In this document: positions 40,483 through 48,718 of the stretch, piece after piece | How positions within the stretch are numbered: the stretch's first letter is position 1 | Layout: each line of letters starts with the position of its first letter | NCBI RefSeq assembly: GCF_032248695.1 | Contig: NZ_JAVHXC010000005.1 | Location: forward strand, 262,774-326,773 | Direction: 5' to 3' | Source: Dietzia sp032248695 | GTDB lineage: Bacteria > Actinomycetota > Actinomycetes > Mycobacteriales > Mycobacteriaceae | DNA length: 64,000 nt | The notes under the pieces: generated by a model | The model's input: only the letters and a program-made list of their open reading frames with translations | Told to the model about the DNA's origin: nothing | Databases searched by the model: none | Made by a program: the position numbers and the translations under genes

Positions 40483-43274
40483 GCCACTCCGGGATCCGTC
40501 GTCGGCTCGGGGGCGGCCATGACGTCGTCGATCCTGTACTGCCGCGCGGCCTCGAGGAGGGTCACCTTTTCGATCGCACCCTCGCGGACGAGACCCGCCA
40601 GGACCGCCACGACGATCGACTCGGCGTCGGTGTTGAAGTAGCGGCGCGCGGCCGGCCGGGTGTCGGAGAAGCCGAACCCGTCGCACCCGAGGACCGTGAA
40701 GTCCCCGGGGACCCAGGCGCGGATCTGGTCGGGCACGGCCTTCTGGAAATCGCTCACGGCCACCTTCGGGCCCTCGACCCCGTCCAGGGCCGCCGCGACG
40801 AACGGCGTGCGGGGCTGCTGGTCCGGGTGGCGCAGGGCGTGTCGCTCGCACTCGAAACCGTCGCGCGCCAACTCGTTCCACGAGGTCGCGGACCACAGGT
40901 CGGCGGCGACGTCCCACTCCTCGGCGAGCATCTTCTGCGCCTCGACGGCCGCGTACATGGCCACACCCGAGGCCAGGATGGACGCCTTGTGGGTGCCGGA
41001 CTCGGCCGCCCGGAAGCGGTACAGGCCCCGCAGCAGGGCGTCGACGTCGAGGTCCTCGGGCTCGGCCGGCTGGGGGACGGGCTCGTTGTACAGGGTGATG
41101 TAGTACGAGACGTTGCGGTCGATGCCGTCGGTCTCGGTCTCGTGGGCCGCGCCCGGACCGTACATCCGCTCGATTCCCGCCCGCATGATGTGCGCGAGCT
41201 CGTAGGCCCAGGCGGGGTCGTAGGAGATGATGCCCGGGTTGGTCGCGGCCAGCAGCGGGGAGTGCCCGTCCATGTGCTGCAGACCCTCACCGGTGAGGGT
41301 CGTGCGGCCGGCGGTCGCGCCGAGCAGGAAGCCCCGCGCCAGCTGGTCGGCGGCCGCCCAGATGGCGTCGCCGGTGCGCTGGAAGCCGAACATCGAGTAG
41401 AAGATGTACAGCGGGATCATCGGCTCGCCGTGGGTGGCGTACGCGGTGCCGGCGGCCGTGAACTCGGCGACCGATCCCGCCTCGCTGATGCCCTCGTGCA
41501 TGATCTGGCCGTTCTTGGCCTCCTTGTAGCTCAGCATGAGCTCGTGGTCGACCGAGGTGTAGTTCTGGCCGTGCGGGTTGTAGATCTTCAGCGTCGGGAA
41601 CCACGAGTCCATACCGAAGGTGCGGGCCTCGTCCGGGATGATCGGCACGAAACGGTCACGCAGCGACTCGTCGCGCATGAGCTCCTTGGCGGTTCGGACA
41701 AGCGCCATCGTGGTGGCCACGGCCTGCTTGCCCGAGCCCTTGCGCAGCGACTTCAGCGAGTCGATGTCCGGCACGTTGAGCGGGGTGAAGGTCTGCCGCC
41801 GCTCGGGCACGTGACCGCCGAGGGCGGCCCGGCGGTCCAGCATGTACCGGATCTCCGGGGAGTTCGGGCCCGGGTTGTAGTACGGCGGCTGGGTGGGATC
41901 GGCCTCGAGCTCCTCATCGGTGATGGGGATCTGCTGCTTGTCGCGGAACTGCTTGAGGTCGTCCAGCGTCAGCTTCTTCATCTGGTGCGTCGCGTTGCGC
42001 CCCTCGAAGTTCTGCCCCAGCCCGAAGCCCTTGATGGTGTGGGCGAGGATCACGGTCGGCTGCCCGGTGTGCTCGAGCGCGGCCTTGTACGCGGCGTGGA
42101 TCTTCCGGTAGTCGTGCCCGCCGCGACGCAGGTCCCAGATCTCCTCGTCCGTCATGTCCTCGACGAGCTTCGCGGTCCGCGGGTCGCGGCCGAAGAAGTG
42201 CTCGCGCACGTAGCCGCCGTCGTTGGCCTTGAACGTCTGGTAGTCACCGTCGGACACGGAGTTCATCAGGGAGACGAGGGCGCCCTCGGTGTCCTTCTCG
42301 AACAGCGCGTCCCACTCGCGTCCCCAGACGACCTTGATGACGTTCCAGCCCGCGCCGTTGAAGTACGACTCCAGCTCCTGGATGATCTGGCCGTTGCCGC
42401 GCACCGGCCCGTCGAGCCGCTGCAGGTTGCAGTTGATGACGAACGTGAGGTTGTCGAGCCCGTCGTTCGCCGCGACCTGCAGCGCCCCGCGCGACTCGAC
42501 CTCGTCCATCTCGCCGTCGCCCAGGAACGCCCAGACGTGCTGCTGGGACGTGTCCTTGATGCCGCGGTTGTGCAGGTAGCGGTTGAAGCGCGCCTGGTAG
42601 ATGGCGTTCATGGGCCCGAGGCCCATCGAGACGGTCGGGAACTCCCAGAACTCCGGCATCGAGCGCGGGTGCGGGTAGGACGGCAGGGAGCGGCCCGGAT
42701 GGCTCTTCTCCTGCCGGAAACCGTCGAGGTCGTGCTCGCGGAGCCGGCCCTCGAGGTAGGCGCGGGCGTACATGCCGGGCGAGGCGTGGCCCTGGAAGAA
42801 GACGTGGTCGCCGCCGCCGGGGTGGTCCTTGCCGCGGAAGAAGTGGTTGTAGCCCACCTCGTACAGCGGCGCCGCGCCCGCGTAGGTGGAGATGTGGCCG
42901 CCGACGCCGATGCCGGGACGCTGCGCGCGGTGCACCATGATCGCGGCGTTCCACCGGATCCACCGGCGGTAGGTCCGCTCCACGGCCTCGTCGCCCGGGA
43001 ACTCCGGCTCGAGGCTGGTGGGGATGGTGTTGACGTAGTCGGAGGACGTCAGTGCCGGGAGCGGGACGCGTTGTTTCGAGGCGCGTTCGAGCAGCCGGAG
43101 CATGAGATAACGGGCCCGCTCGGGACCGGCCTCGGCGAGCAGGCCGTCGAGCGAATCCATCCACTCCTGGGTCTCCTCGGGATCGGAGTCGGCCAGGTAG
43201 GACGCGACGCCCTCGCGGAGGACCGGCACGTTGGTGGGTGCGGAACCGTTCCTGGGGCCTGCGTTCTCGGTCAT
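40479..43274 (-). CDS. aceE: Pyruvate dehydrogenase E1 component AceE (homodimeric)
   Basis: 931 residues, the E. coli-like homodimeric E1. ThDP/Mg site region GDGEMDEVESRGAL ... NCNLQRLDGPVRGNGQ; N-terminal HISTYAGAAPLYEVGYNHFFRG and the C-terminal SGVAMYAAVEAQKMLAEEWDVAADLWSATSWNEL are typical. ATG 43274 chosen because upstream in-frame codons lack family similarity. It feeds acetyl-CoA to the citrate cycle and to the lipid genes downstream. Gene order aceE-mabR-fabD is conserved with Mycobacterium. Divergent from the DUF3052 gene. Confidence 0.97.
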   Translation of the reverse strand: MTENAGPRNGSAPTNVPVLREGVASYLADSDPEETQEWMDSLDGLLAEAGPERARYLMLRLLERASKQRVPLPALTSSDYVNTIPTSLEPEFPGDEAVERTYRRWIRWNAAIMVHRAQRPGIGVGGHISTYAGAAPLYEVGYNHFFRGKDHPGGGDHVFFQGHASPGMYARAYLEGRLREHDLDGFRQEKSHPGRSLPSYPHPRSMPEFWEFPTVSMGLGPMNAIYQARFNRYLHNRGIKDTSQQHVWAFLGDGEMDEVESRGALQVAANDGLDNLTFVINCNLQRLDGPVRGNGQIIQELESYFNGAGWNVIKVVWGREWDALFEKDTEGALVSLMNSVSDGDYQTFKANDGGYVREHFFGRDPRTAKLVEDMTDEEIWDLRRGGHDYRKIHAAYKAALEHTGQPTVILAHTIKGFGLGQNFEGRNATHQMKKLTLDDLKQFRDKQQIPITDEELEADPTQPPYYNPGPNSPEIRYMLDRRAALGGHVPERRQTFTPLNVPDIDSLKSLRKGSGKQAVATTMALVRTAKELMRDESLRDRFVPIIPDEARTFGMDSWFPTLKIYNPHGQNYTSVDHELMLSYKEAKNGQIMHEGISEAGSVAEFTAAGTAYATHGEPMIPLYIFYSMFGFQRTGDAIWAAADQLARGFLLGATAGRTTLTGEGLQHMDGHSPLLAATNPGIISYDPAWAYELAHIMRAGIERMYGPGAAHETETDGIDRNVSYYITLYNEPVPQPAEPEDLDVDALLRGLYRFRAAESGTHKASILASGVAMYAAVEAQKMLAEEWDVAADLWSATSWNELARDGFECERHALRHPDQQPRTPFVAAALDGVEGPKVAVSDFQKAVPDQIRAWVPGDFTVLGCDGFGFSDTRPAARRYFNTDAESIVVAVLAGLVREGAIEKVTLLEAARQYRIDDVMAAPEPTTDPGVA

Positions 43275-43576
43275 GCTTGTCGTCCTCACTTCTGTGATTC
43301 GTACCGCGCCGGCCCGGTGGGGCCACCGCTCGTGGTACAGCGTCGGGCCCGGGACGCGGTCCGCGGGTGTGTGGCGGGTCGCGTGGGGCTCGGACCGGGC
43401 CACCGTCGGCCCGTCGACTCCGATTGTGCCCCAAAGCGTGACCCGCGACACCGCCGCGGCAGCCCTCGTGCCGCTAATTGGGTGGTACTCGTTTCCCCGG
43501 TGCCGGTCCGCGGGTAGTGTTCCTGGTCAGCGAAAGTCCTAGATGGACTATCCGGAGCAGAGGGAGGAACACCACG
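43275..43576. promoter_or_regulatory. Divergent aceE / DUF3052 intergenic region
   Basis: 302 bp without a gene. On the plus side, TAGATG and ACTATC boxes about 43540-43556 and a strong GGGAGGA ribosome-binding site (about 43561-43567) precede the DUF3052 GTG at 43577. On the minus side, GAGGAC about 10 nt before the aceE ATG is a weak ribosome-binding site. No operator or terminator is recognised. Confidence 0.4.
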
Positions 43577-44011
43577 GTGGTCGCCGCGGCGAACCAGCAG
43601 GACGGGGCGGACCAGGTAGCTGGTCAGCTCGAACTGACGGAGGGCATGGTCGTTCAGGAGGTCGGATGGGACTCCGACTGTGACGAGGCGATCAGCGAGG
43701 CCGTCGAGGACGCCGTCGGATCGGAGCTGCTGGAGGAGGACACCGATGAGGTGGTCGACGCGGTGCTGCTCTGGTGGAGGGACGGCGACGGGGACCTCGT
43801 GGACCGGCTGATGGACGTCGTCACGCCGCTCACGGACGAGGGGTCGGTGTGGGTCCTCACCCCCAAGACGGGGCTCGACGGGCATGTCGTGCCCGCGGTG
43901 ATCGCGGAGTCCGCCCAGACCGCGGGCATGCTCCAGACCCGGACCGCGGCCCTCGGCGACTGGGTCGGTAGCCGGCTGGCCCTGCGCAAGAACAGCATGC
44001 CGCGCAAGTAG
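43577..44011 (+). CDS. DUF3052 family protein
   Basis: 144 residues from GTG 43577. Matches the actinobacterial DUF3052 family (GMVVQEVGWDSDCDEAISEAVEDAVGSELLEED, WRDGDGDLVDRLMDV, SVWVLTPKTGLDGHVVPAVIAESAQTAGMLQT). Function unknown; its position beside aceE, opposite to it, is conserved. It ends AAG-TAG inside the first, degenerate unit of a 21-bp tandem repeat, which also reads through repeated TAG codons after the gene. Confidence 0.9.
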   Translation: MVAAANQQDGADQVAGQLELTEGMVVQEVGWDSDCDEAISEAVEDAVGSELLEEDTDEVVDAVLLWWRDGDGDLVDRLMDVVTPLTDEGSVWVLTPKTGLDGHVVPAVIAESAQTAGMLQTRTAALGDWVGSRLALRKNSMPRK

Positions 44012-44101
44012 CGCAGACCGCCGCGCGAGTAGCGCGGTCCGCCGCGCGAGTAGCGCGGTCCGCCGCGCGAGTAGCGCGGTCCGCCGCGCGAGTAGCGCGG
44101 T
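43997..44101 (+). repeat. 21-bp tandem hairpin repeat at the DUF3052 stop codon
   Basis: Four exact copies of CCGCCGCGCGAGTAGCGCGGT at 44018-44101, preceded by a degenerate copy (43997-44017) that contains the DUF3052 stop codon. Each unit holds CCGCGC-GAGTA-GCGCGG, a 6-bp stem with a 5-nt loop, and repeats TAG in the gene's frame. It may act as a terminator or mRNA 3' stabiliser. Confidence 0.9.
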
Positions 44102-44147
44102 CCGCCGGGCACCGGCCCGCCCCGGCGAGGGGCGCCGCTGCCGGTGG

Positions 44148-44153
44148 GATAAT
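44148..44153 (+). promoter_or_regulatory. -10 box of the tRNA-Val/cobD transcript
   Basis: GATAAT at 44148-44153, close to TATAAT, with a predicted start near 44160, 30 nt before the tRNA. A -35 is not clear. Confidence 0.5.
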
Positions 44154-44189
44154 CTGAGCCGCGCCGGTGCCCGCGGGGCGCCGGCGTAC

Positions 44190-44262
44190 GCGCGCGTAGC
44201 TCAGCGGTTAGAGCTCTGGTCTTACACACCAGCGGTCGGGGGTTCGAGTCCCTCCGCGCGCA
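44190..44262 (+). tRNA. tRNA-Val (TAC)
   Basis: 73 nt. Acceptor GCGCGCG pairs with CGCGCGC, D-arm AGCTCAGCGGTTAGAGCT, anticodon stem CTGGT/ACCAG with loop CTTACAC giving TAC at 44223-44225, T-arm GGGGG-TTCGAGT-CCCTC, discriminator A at 44262. CCA is not encoded exactly (CCCCA follows). cobD starts 5 nt downstream. Confidence 0.96.
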
Positions 44263-44266
44263 CCCC

Positions 44267-45415
44267 ATGCACACATCTCGCGCCCGCGCCTGCGGCATCG
44301 CCCTGGGCGTCCTGCTGGACGCGCTGGTGGCCGACCCGTCGAGGTGGCACCCGGTGGCGGGATTCGGCGCCGTGGCCTCGAGGGTCGAGGGCGTGCTGCA
44401 CCCGCCCGTCGGGGAGGGCCTCGAGTCCACCGCGCGCGGCGCCGCCGTACGCGCCCGCGGGGTCGCGTTCACCACCGTGCTCGTCGGCGGGGTCGCCGGC
44501 GGCGTGCACGCGCTCGACGCGGCGTCCGCCACCCGTCCCGCGCTGCGCGTGGTGAGCACGGCCGCCACCGTGTGGGTCTGCCTGGGCGGGACCTCACTGC
44601 TGCGGATCGCGCGACGCCAGGCCGACCTTCTGGAACGGTCCGACATCGCGGGATCGCGACGGTTGCTCCCGTGGCTGTGCGGGAGGGAGCCGGACGCGCT
44701 CGACGCCGCGCAGCTCGCGCGCGCCGTGGTCGAGTCGGTCGCGGAGAACACCTCCGACGCCGCGGTGGCCACCCTGTTCTGGGCCGGCGTCGCCGGGCCC
44801 GCGGGAGCGGCGGCCCATCGCGCGGCCAACACGCTCGACGCGATGGTCGGCCACCGTTCGCCCCGGTACCGCGACTTCGGGTGGGCCTCGGCCCGTCTCG
44901 ACGACGTGCTGGGGTGGCCGGCCGCGCGTCTCGCGGGACTGCTCACCGCGGCCGCGGCCCCGGTGGTGGGCGGGCGGCCCGGTGCCGCCGTCCGGGCGTG
45001 GCGTCGGGACGCACCGGCTCATCCGAGCCCCAACGCCGGGGTGGCGGAGGCGTCGTGTGCGGGGGCGCTCGGCGTCCGGCTCGGCGGACCCACCCCGTAC
45101 CCCTACGGCACGGAGGAGCGGCCCCGCCTCGGGGACGGCCACCCGCCGCGCCCGGCCGACATCCGGAGGGCCGCGACGCTGATGCGGGCGGTCCAGGTCG
45201 GTGCCGCGGTCGTCGCCGTGTGCGCGGCGCTGACGGGGCCGGTCCCCTCGAGGAGCGGTCAGCCGCCCGGGGCCAGGAGGACGAGGGCGCCGGAGACCGT
45301 CTGGGCGGGCCCCGGCAGCGGGACGCGTCGGGGGCGGGTGTCGGAGGCGGGCCCCGGGGCGCGCAGGGGTCCGCGACCCCAGGACCACAGCGCGCCGGAG
45401 GCGTCGATCCCGTAG
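44267..45415 (+). CDS. cobD: Adenosylcobinamide-phosphate synthase CobD/CbiB
   Basis: 382 residues, polytopic membrane enzyme that attaches aminopropanol phosphate (or related) to cobyric acid in B12 synthesis. Family N-terminus ALGVLLDALVADPSRWHPVAGFG; core ESVAENTSDAAVATLFWAGVAGPAGAAAHRAANTLDAMVGHRSPRYRDFGWASARLDDV; PNAGVAEAS region. Family proteins are ~310-330 residues; here the last ~60 residues are Pro/Arg-rich and antisense to the RCC1 gene at 45259. The ATG is 4 nt after the tRNA-Val 3' end, with no room for a ribosome-binding site. Confidence 0.9.
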   Translation: MHTSRARACGIALGVLLDALVADPSRWHPVAGFGAVASRVEGVLHPPVGEGLESTARGAAVRARGVAFTTVLVGGVAGGVHALDAASATRPALRVVSTAATVWVCLGGTSLLRIARRQADLLERSDIAGSRRLLPWLCGREPDALDAAQLARAVVESVAENTSDAAVATLFWAGVAGPAGAAAHRAANTLDAMVGHRSPRYRDFGWASARLDDVLGWPAARLAGLLTAAAAPVVGGRPGAAVRAWRRDAPAHPSPNAGVAEASCAGALGVRLGGPTPYPYGTEERPRLGDGHPPRPADIRRAATLMRAVQVGAAVVAVCAALTGPVPSRSGQPPGARRTRAPETVWAGPGSGTRRGRVSEAGPGARRGPRPQDHSAPEASIP

Positions 45416-46437
45416 GGGGAGGACTCGCCCGTGCCGATCCACCGCAGCGGGGGCAGTCCCGGTACCGGCCGGGGGCTGGTGATGACGGTGTCCGCGGTGG
45501 TGCCGTCGCCGAGGACGCCTGTGACGGTGCGTCCCCAGGTCCAGACCGTCCCGGCGGCGTCGAGGGCCAGTGCGAAGTGCTGTCCGCCGGCGACGTGGAC
45601 GACCCCGGCGTCGCCGAAGCCGTCCACGCGCAGGGCGCGGGTGGTCTGACCACCGCGCGGCTCGACGCCGAGGATGCCGTGGACGTTGCTGCCCCACGCG
45701 CAGACCTCGCCCGTCGCGGTGGCGATCACCGCCGCTCCGGACGCGTCGGCGACGCTGACCGCCCCGGGGACGTCACGGATCCGACGGACGGTGGTGCCGT
45801 CCGGTTCCCCTAGGATCCCGGTGAGGTTGACCCCCCACCCGAGGACTCCGCCGTCGGAGCGGAGGGCGAGCGCGGTGAGGGAGCCGTCGGCGACGGAGAC
45901 GACGTCCTCGGCGCCCGGCACCGCCGCCGGGGTGGTGCGGGTGGGGGTGTCGCCCCGGAGGCCCCCGGAGGCGGGGAACGAGTCGCCCCAGCCGGTGACG
46001 GTGCCGTCGGAGTGCGTGACGAGGAACGCCGAGCCCACCGCGGCCACCGAGACCGCCCCGGAGACACCGGGCACGCGGCGGGGCACCAGGATCCGGCCCG
46101 CGGCGCCACCCGTCCCGGCGAGCAGGCCGTCGTGGTCGACCCCCACCACGGAGACGGTGCCGCCGGCGTGGACGGCGGCCAGGGTGGTGCCGGCGTCGGC
46201 GACGGAGACCACGTCGTCCCACCCCGGCACCGGCCCGGTCGGCAGTTCGCTGCGCAGGACGTGCCCGATGAGGTGGGCCTGCCCGGGTTCGTGACGGGGG
46301 GCGGTGGGCAGGGCCGTGGAGTCCGGGCAGGCGGACGCGACGAGGACGGCGCGGTCGGCGGGGCTGCACGCGGCGGTCCCACCGAGCACCATGCACAGGG
46401 CGGTGGCCGCGCCGACCGCGCGCCGCGGGATCGTCAT
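45259..46437 (-). CDS. RCC1-repeat beta-propeller lipoprotein
   Basis: 392 residues. Signal peptide with lipobox (LGGTAAC, Cys24) and then about six ~50-residue RCC1-like repeats, each with a GWG/CAWG-type strand: VTGWGDSF, VLGWGVNLTGILG, VCAWGSNVHGILG, VWTWGRTVTGVLG, LWSWGRGP. RCC1-type propellers in bacterial envelopes are mostly protein-binding; no function is established here. The last ~50 codons overlap the 3' part of cobD on the other strand by 157 bp. It is the last gene of the minus-strand SURF1/ptpA block. Confidence 0.85.
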   Translation of the reverse strand: MTIPRRAVGAATALCMVLGGTAACSPADRAVLVASACPDSTALPTAPRHEPGQAHLIGHVLRSELPTGPVPGWDDVVSVADAGTTLAAVHAGGTVSVVGVDHDGLLAGTGGAAGRILVPRRVPGVSGAVSVAAVGSAFLVTHSDGTVTGWGDSFPASGGLRGDTPTRTTPAAVPGAEDVVSVADGSLTALALRSDGGVLGWGVNLTGILGEPDGTTVRRIRDVPGAVSVADASGAAVIATATGEVCAWGSNVHGILGVEPRGGQTTRALRVDGFGDAGVVHVAGGQHFALALDAAGTVWTWGRTVTGVLGDGTTADTVITSPRPVPGLPPLRWIGTGESSPYGIDASGALWSWGRGPLRAPGPASDTRPRRVPLPGPAQTVSGALVLLAPGG

Positions 46438-46479
46438 CCCCGGATTCTGCGGCGGTGGCGGCCGGTTGTCGAGGGGTCG

Positions 46480-47469
46480 TCAGCTGCGGAGGCGGTCGGA
46501 GCGTCGGAACGCCCGCCGCTGTTCGGCGGCGTCGCGCTCGCCGTAGCGTGCCCGCATGGCCCGCTCCCGTGCGGAGACCTCGTCGTCCCGCGGGGCCGAG
46601 CCGTCGTCCGGGACCGTGCTGCGGTCGGTCCGGGGCTCGGCCGGGCCGTCGCCCTCGCGGGGGCCCGGGTCGGCGTCGGGACCGTCCCCCGGGGTGCTCC
46701 CGGCGTCGGCGGCGGCGTCGGCGAGTGCGCTCTCGTCCTCGCGACGGCGGGCGCGGATCTCGGCCCACGCGAAGTAGACGAGGGCGGCGGGGGCGAGGAT
46801 GCCGAACGCGAGCCACTGCAACCCGTAGGACAGGTAGGGCCCGTTCTCGATCCCGGGAACCGGCGCGGGGGTCAGCGACCCGGGCTGATCGGGGCTCAGC
46901 TGTAGGTAGCCGGCGGGGTCGAGGTCTGCCCCGAGGGTGTCGCCGATGACGGCCGGGTCCACCACGCGGACCGTGGGCAGGCCCCCGAGTTCGACGGGTT
47001 CGGCCTGGCCGGGCTCGGTGACGCGCACGCGGGCGGTGATCCCGACCTCGCCGGCGGGCGCGGCGGCGTAGTCGGGCACGGCGTTGTTCTCGCCGACCCG
47101 GACGTAGCCGCGATTGACGAGGAGATCCGGCCCGTCGACGGGGTCGAACACGGTGAGGACGTGGTAGACGAGCTCGCCGTCGACCGAGCGCAGCCGCAGG
47201 AGGGCCTCGGAGTCCGGCTCCCATCGACCGTCGAGGGTGACGAGCCGCCACTCACGTTCGGCGTAGTCCTGCGGGCCGCGCACCACCTCCCCGAGCGGGG
47301 CGGGGTCGGCCTCGACGGACTCGACCAGCCGGGCGTTGCGGGCCTCGAGGTCGTCGCTCTTGCCGAGCTGCCACGGGGCGAGCAGCGCGAAGCAGGCCCA
47401 GGCGAACAGGATCGCGGCGAGGATGCCGAGCACCCACCCGGGGGTCAGGAAACGCCGCAGGATCCGCAT
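46480..47469 (-). CDS. SURF1-family cytochrome oxidase assembly protein
   Basis: 329 residues. Transmembrane helix near the N-terminus (GWVLGILAAILFAWACFALLAPWQLGK) and another at about 240 (YGLQWLAFGILAPAALVYFAWAEIRAR) bracket the SURF1 periplasmic domain with VELVYHVLTVFDPVDGPDLLVNRGYV. Beyond the family core is a ~90-residue acidic disordered tail (SALADAAADAGSTPGDGPDADPG, then a basic end). Role: heme a insertion or assembly of cytochrome aa3. Orthologous by position to Rv2235-type proteins. Confidence 0.9.
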   Translation of the reverse strand: MRILRRFLTPGWVLGILAAILFAWACFALLAPWQLGKSDDLEARNARLVESVEADPAPLGEVVRGPQDYAEREWRLVTLDGRWEPDSEALLRLRSVDGELVYHVLTVFDPVDGPDLLVNRGYVRVGENNAVPDYAAAPAGEVGITARVRVTEPGQAEPVELGGLPTVRVVDPAVIGDTLGADLDPAGYLQLSPDQPGSLTPAPVPGIENGPYLSYGLQWLAFGILAPAALVYFAWAEIRARRREDESALADAAADAGSTPGDGPDADPGPREGDGPAEPRTDRSTVPDDGSAPRDDEVSARERAMRARYGERDAAEQRRAFRRSDRLRS

Positions 47470-47520
47470 GACCCCAGGGTATCGGGCGTGCGGCGTGGGG
47501 TCCCGCCGCGGTGGGACCGG

Positions 47521-47997
47521 CTACCCCAGGAGGTCGCGGACCTCGGCGACCAGACCGGGCAGGGCGCGGGAGATCTGCATCCGGGTGCGGGTGAACCCGC
47601 TCTCGTCGCCGTAGTAGGGGTCGGCGACGTCGGCGCCGTCCGCGCCGGGCTCGTAGGCCCGCAGGAGTCGGACCCGGTCGGGGTCGACGCCGGCGCCCAG
47701 GAGGTGGTCGCGGTGGCCGCTGTCGAGGGCGACGAGCAGGTCCGCGTCGTGGTCCTCGCGCGACAGGTGGGAGGCGACGTGGGCGGTGTCGTAGCCGTGG
47801 GCGGCGAGCTCGGCCGCCGCGCGGGGGTCCATGGCGTCGCCGACGTGCCAGTCGCCGGTGCCGACGCTGGAGACGGCCACCCTGTCGCCGAGCCCGGCCT
47901 CGTCGACGGCGTGCCTGGCCATGACCTCGGCCATGGGGGAGCGGCAGATGTTGCCCGTGCAGACGAACACCACGCGGACGGTCCGGTCAGCGGCCAC
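47521..47997 (-). CDS. ptpA: Low-molecular-weight protein tyrosine phosphatase PtpA
   Basis: 158 residues. P-loop CTGNICRSPMAEV with nucleophile Cys13, and general acid Asp in VADPYYGDESGF. In M. tuberculosis PtpA is secreted and controls phagosome maturation; here only the phosphatase function is implied. The start overlaps the upstream HAD gene by 11 bp, so the two are made together. Confidence 0.93.
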   Translation of the reverse strand: MAADRTVRVVFVCTGNICRSPMAEVMARHAVDEAGLGDRVAVSSVGTGDWHVGDAMDPRAAAELAAHGYDTAHVASHLSREDHDADLLVALDSGHRDHLLGAGVDPDRVRLLRAYEPGADGADVADPYYGDESGFTRTRMQISRALPGLVAEVRDLLG

Positions 47998-48655
47998 GGA
48001 CGACCTCCTCCAGCTCCGCCGTGTCCACCACGGACCAGCGGGCCCGGTCCCATTCCTCGGGCCGGCCGTAGCCCCAGCGCACGACCGCGGTGGGGATGCC
48101 GTAGCGGGCGGCGCCGTCGATGTCGTGCTCCCGGTCGCCGATCATGAGCACCCCGTCCGTGCCACCGGCGGCCGCGGCGACGGGGTCGATCCCCAGGGCG
48201 GCGAGCGAGTGCGCGATGACGTCGGCCTTGGCGAGCCGCCCCACCGCGGCGTCGGCGCCGCCGATGAACTCGAACGGCGCGGCCAGGTCGAAGTGGCCGA
48301 GGATCCGGCGGGCCGCCTTCTCGTCCTTGCTGGTGGCCACCGCCATGCGGAACCCGTCCACGGCCAGCCGGTTCAGCAGGGCGTCCATGCCGGTGAAGAC
48401 GGCGTTCTCCAGCCAGCCCACCTCGTCGTAGCGCTCGCGATAGGCGTCGATGGCGCGGTCGAGGTCGGCACCGGCGAGGCCGAGCGAGGCGAGGGTGTCC
48501 CGCATGGGCGGCCCGGCGATCGAGCGGATGTCGCGGGTGGTGTCCCACCGCGCCCCGACCGCGTCCAGCGCGTGGTGGAGGGATCTGGCGATGCCGTCGA
48601 GGGAGTCGGTGATCGTGCCGTCGAGGTCCACGAGGAGGGTCGGGCGGTCGGTCAT
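47987..48655 (-). CDS. HAD hydrolase, PtkA/Gph-like
   Basis: 222 residues. HAD motif I is DLDGTITDS, motif II Thr/Ser lies in AVATSKDEKAA, and motif IV is MIGDREHDIDGA. Family is phosphoglycolate-phosphatase-like. In Mycobacterium the gene next to ptpA encodes PtkA, a HAD protein reported to have tyrosine kinase activity toward PtpA; the pairing is kept here. Mycobacterial PtkA has an extra ~70-residue N-terminal region that is absent. ATG 48655 starts MTDRPTLLVDLDG. Confidence 0.88.
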   Translation of the reverse strand: MTDRPTLLVDLDGTITDSLDGIARSLHHALDAVGARWDTTRDIRSIAGPPMRDTLASLGLAGADLDRAIDAYRERYDEVGWLENAVFTGMDALLNRLAVDGFRMAVATSKDEKAARRILGHFDLAAPFEFIGGADAAVGRLAKADVIAHSLAALGIDPVAAAAGGTDGVLMIGDREHDIDGAARYGIPTAVVRWGYGRPEEWDRARWSVVDTAELEEVVRGR

Positions 48656-48718
48656 GCCGCCATCCTCCCAGAGGCGCCCCGGGCCGGCGCCGGGGGCGCC
48701 GCGTCCTACGCTTCGGTC

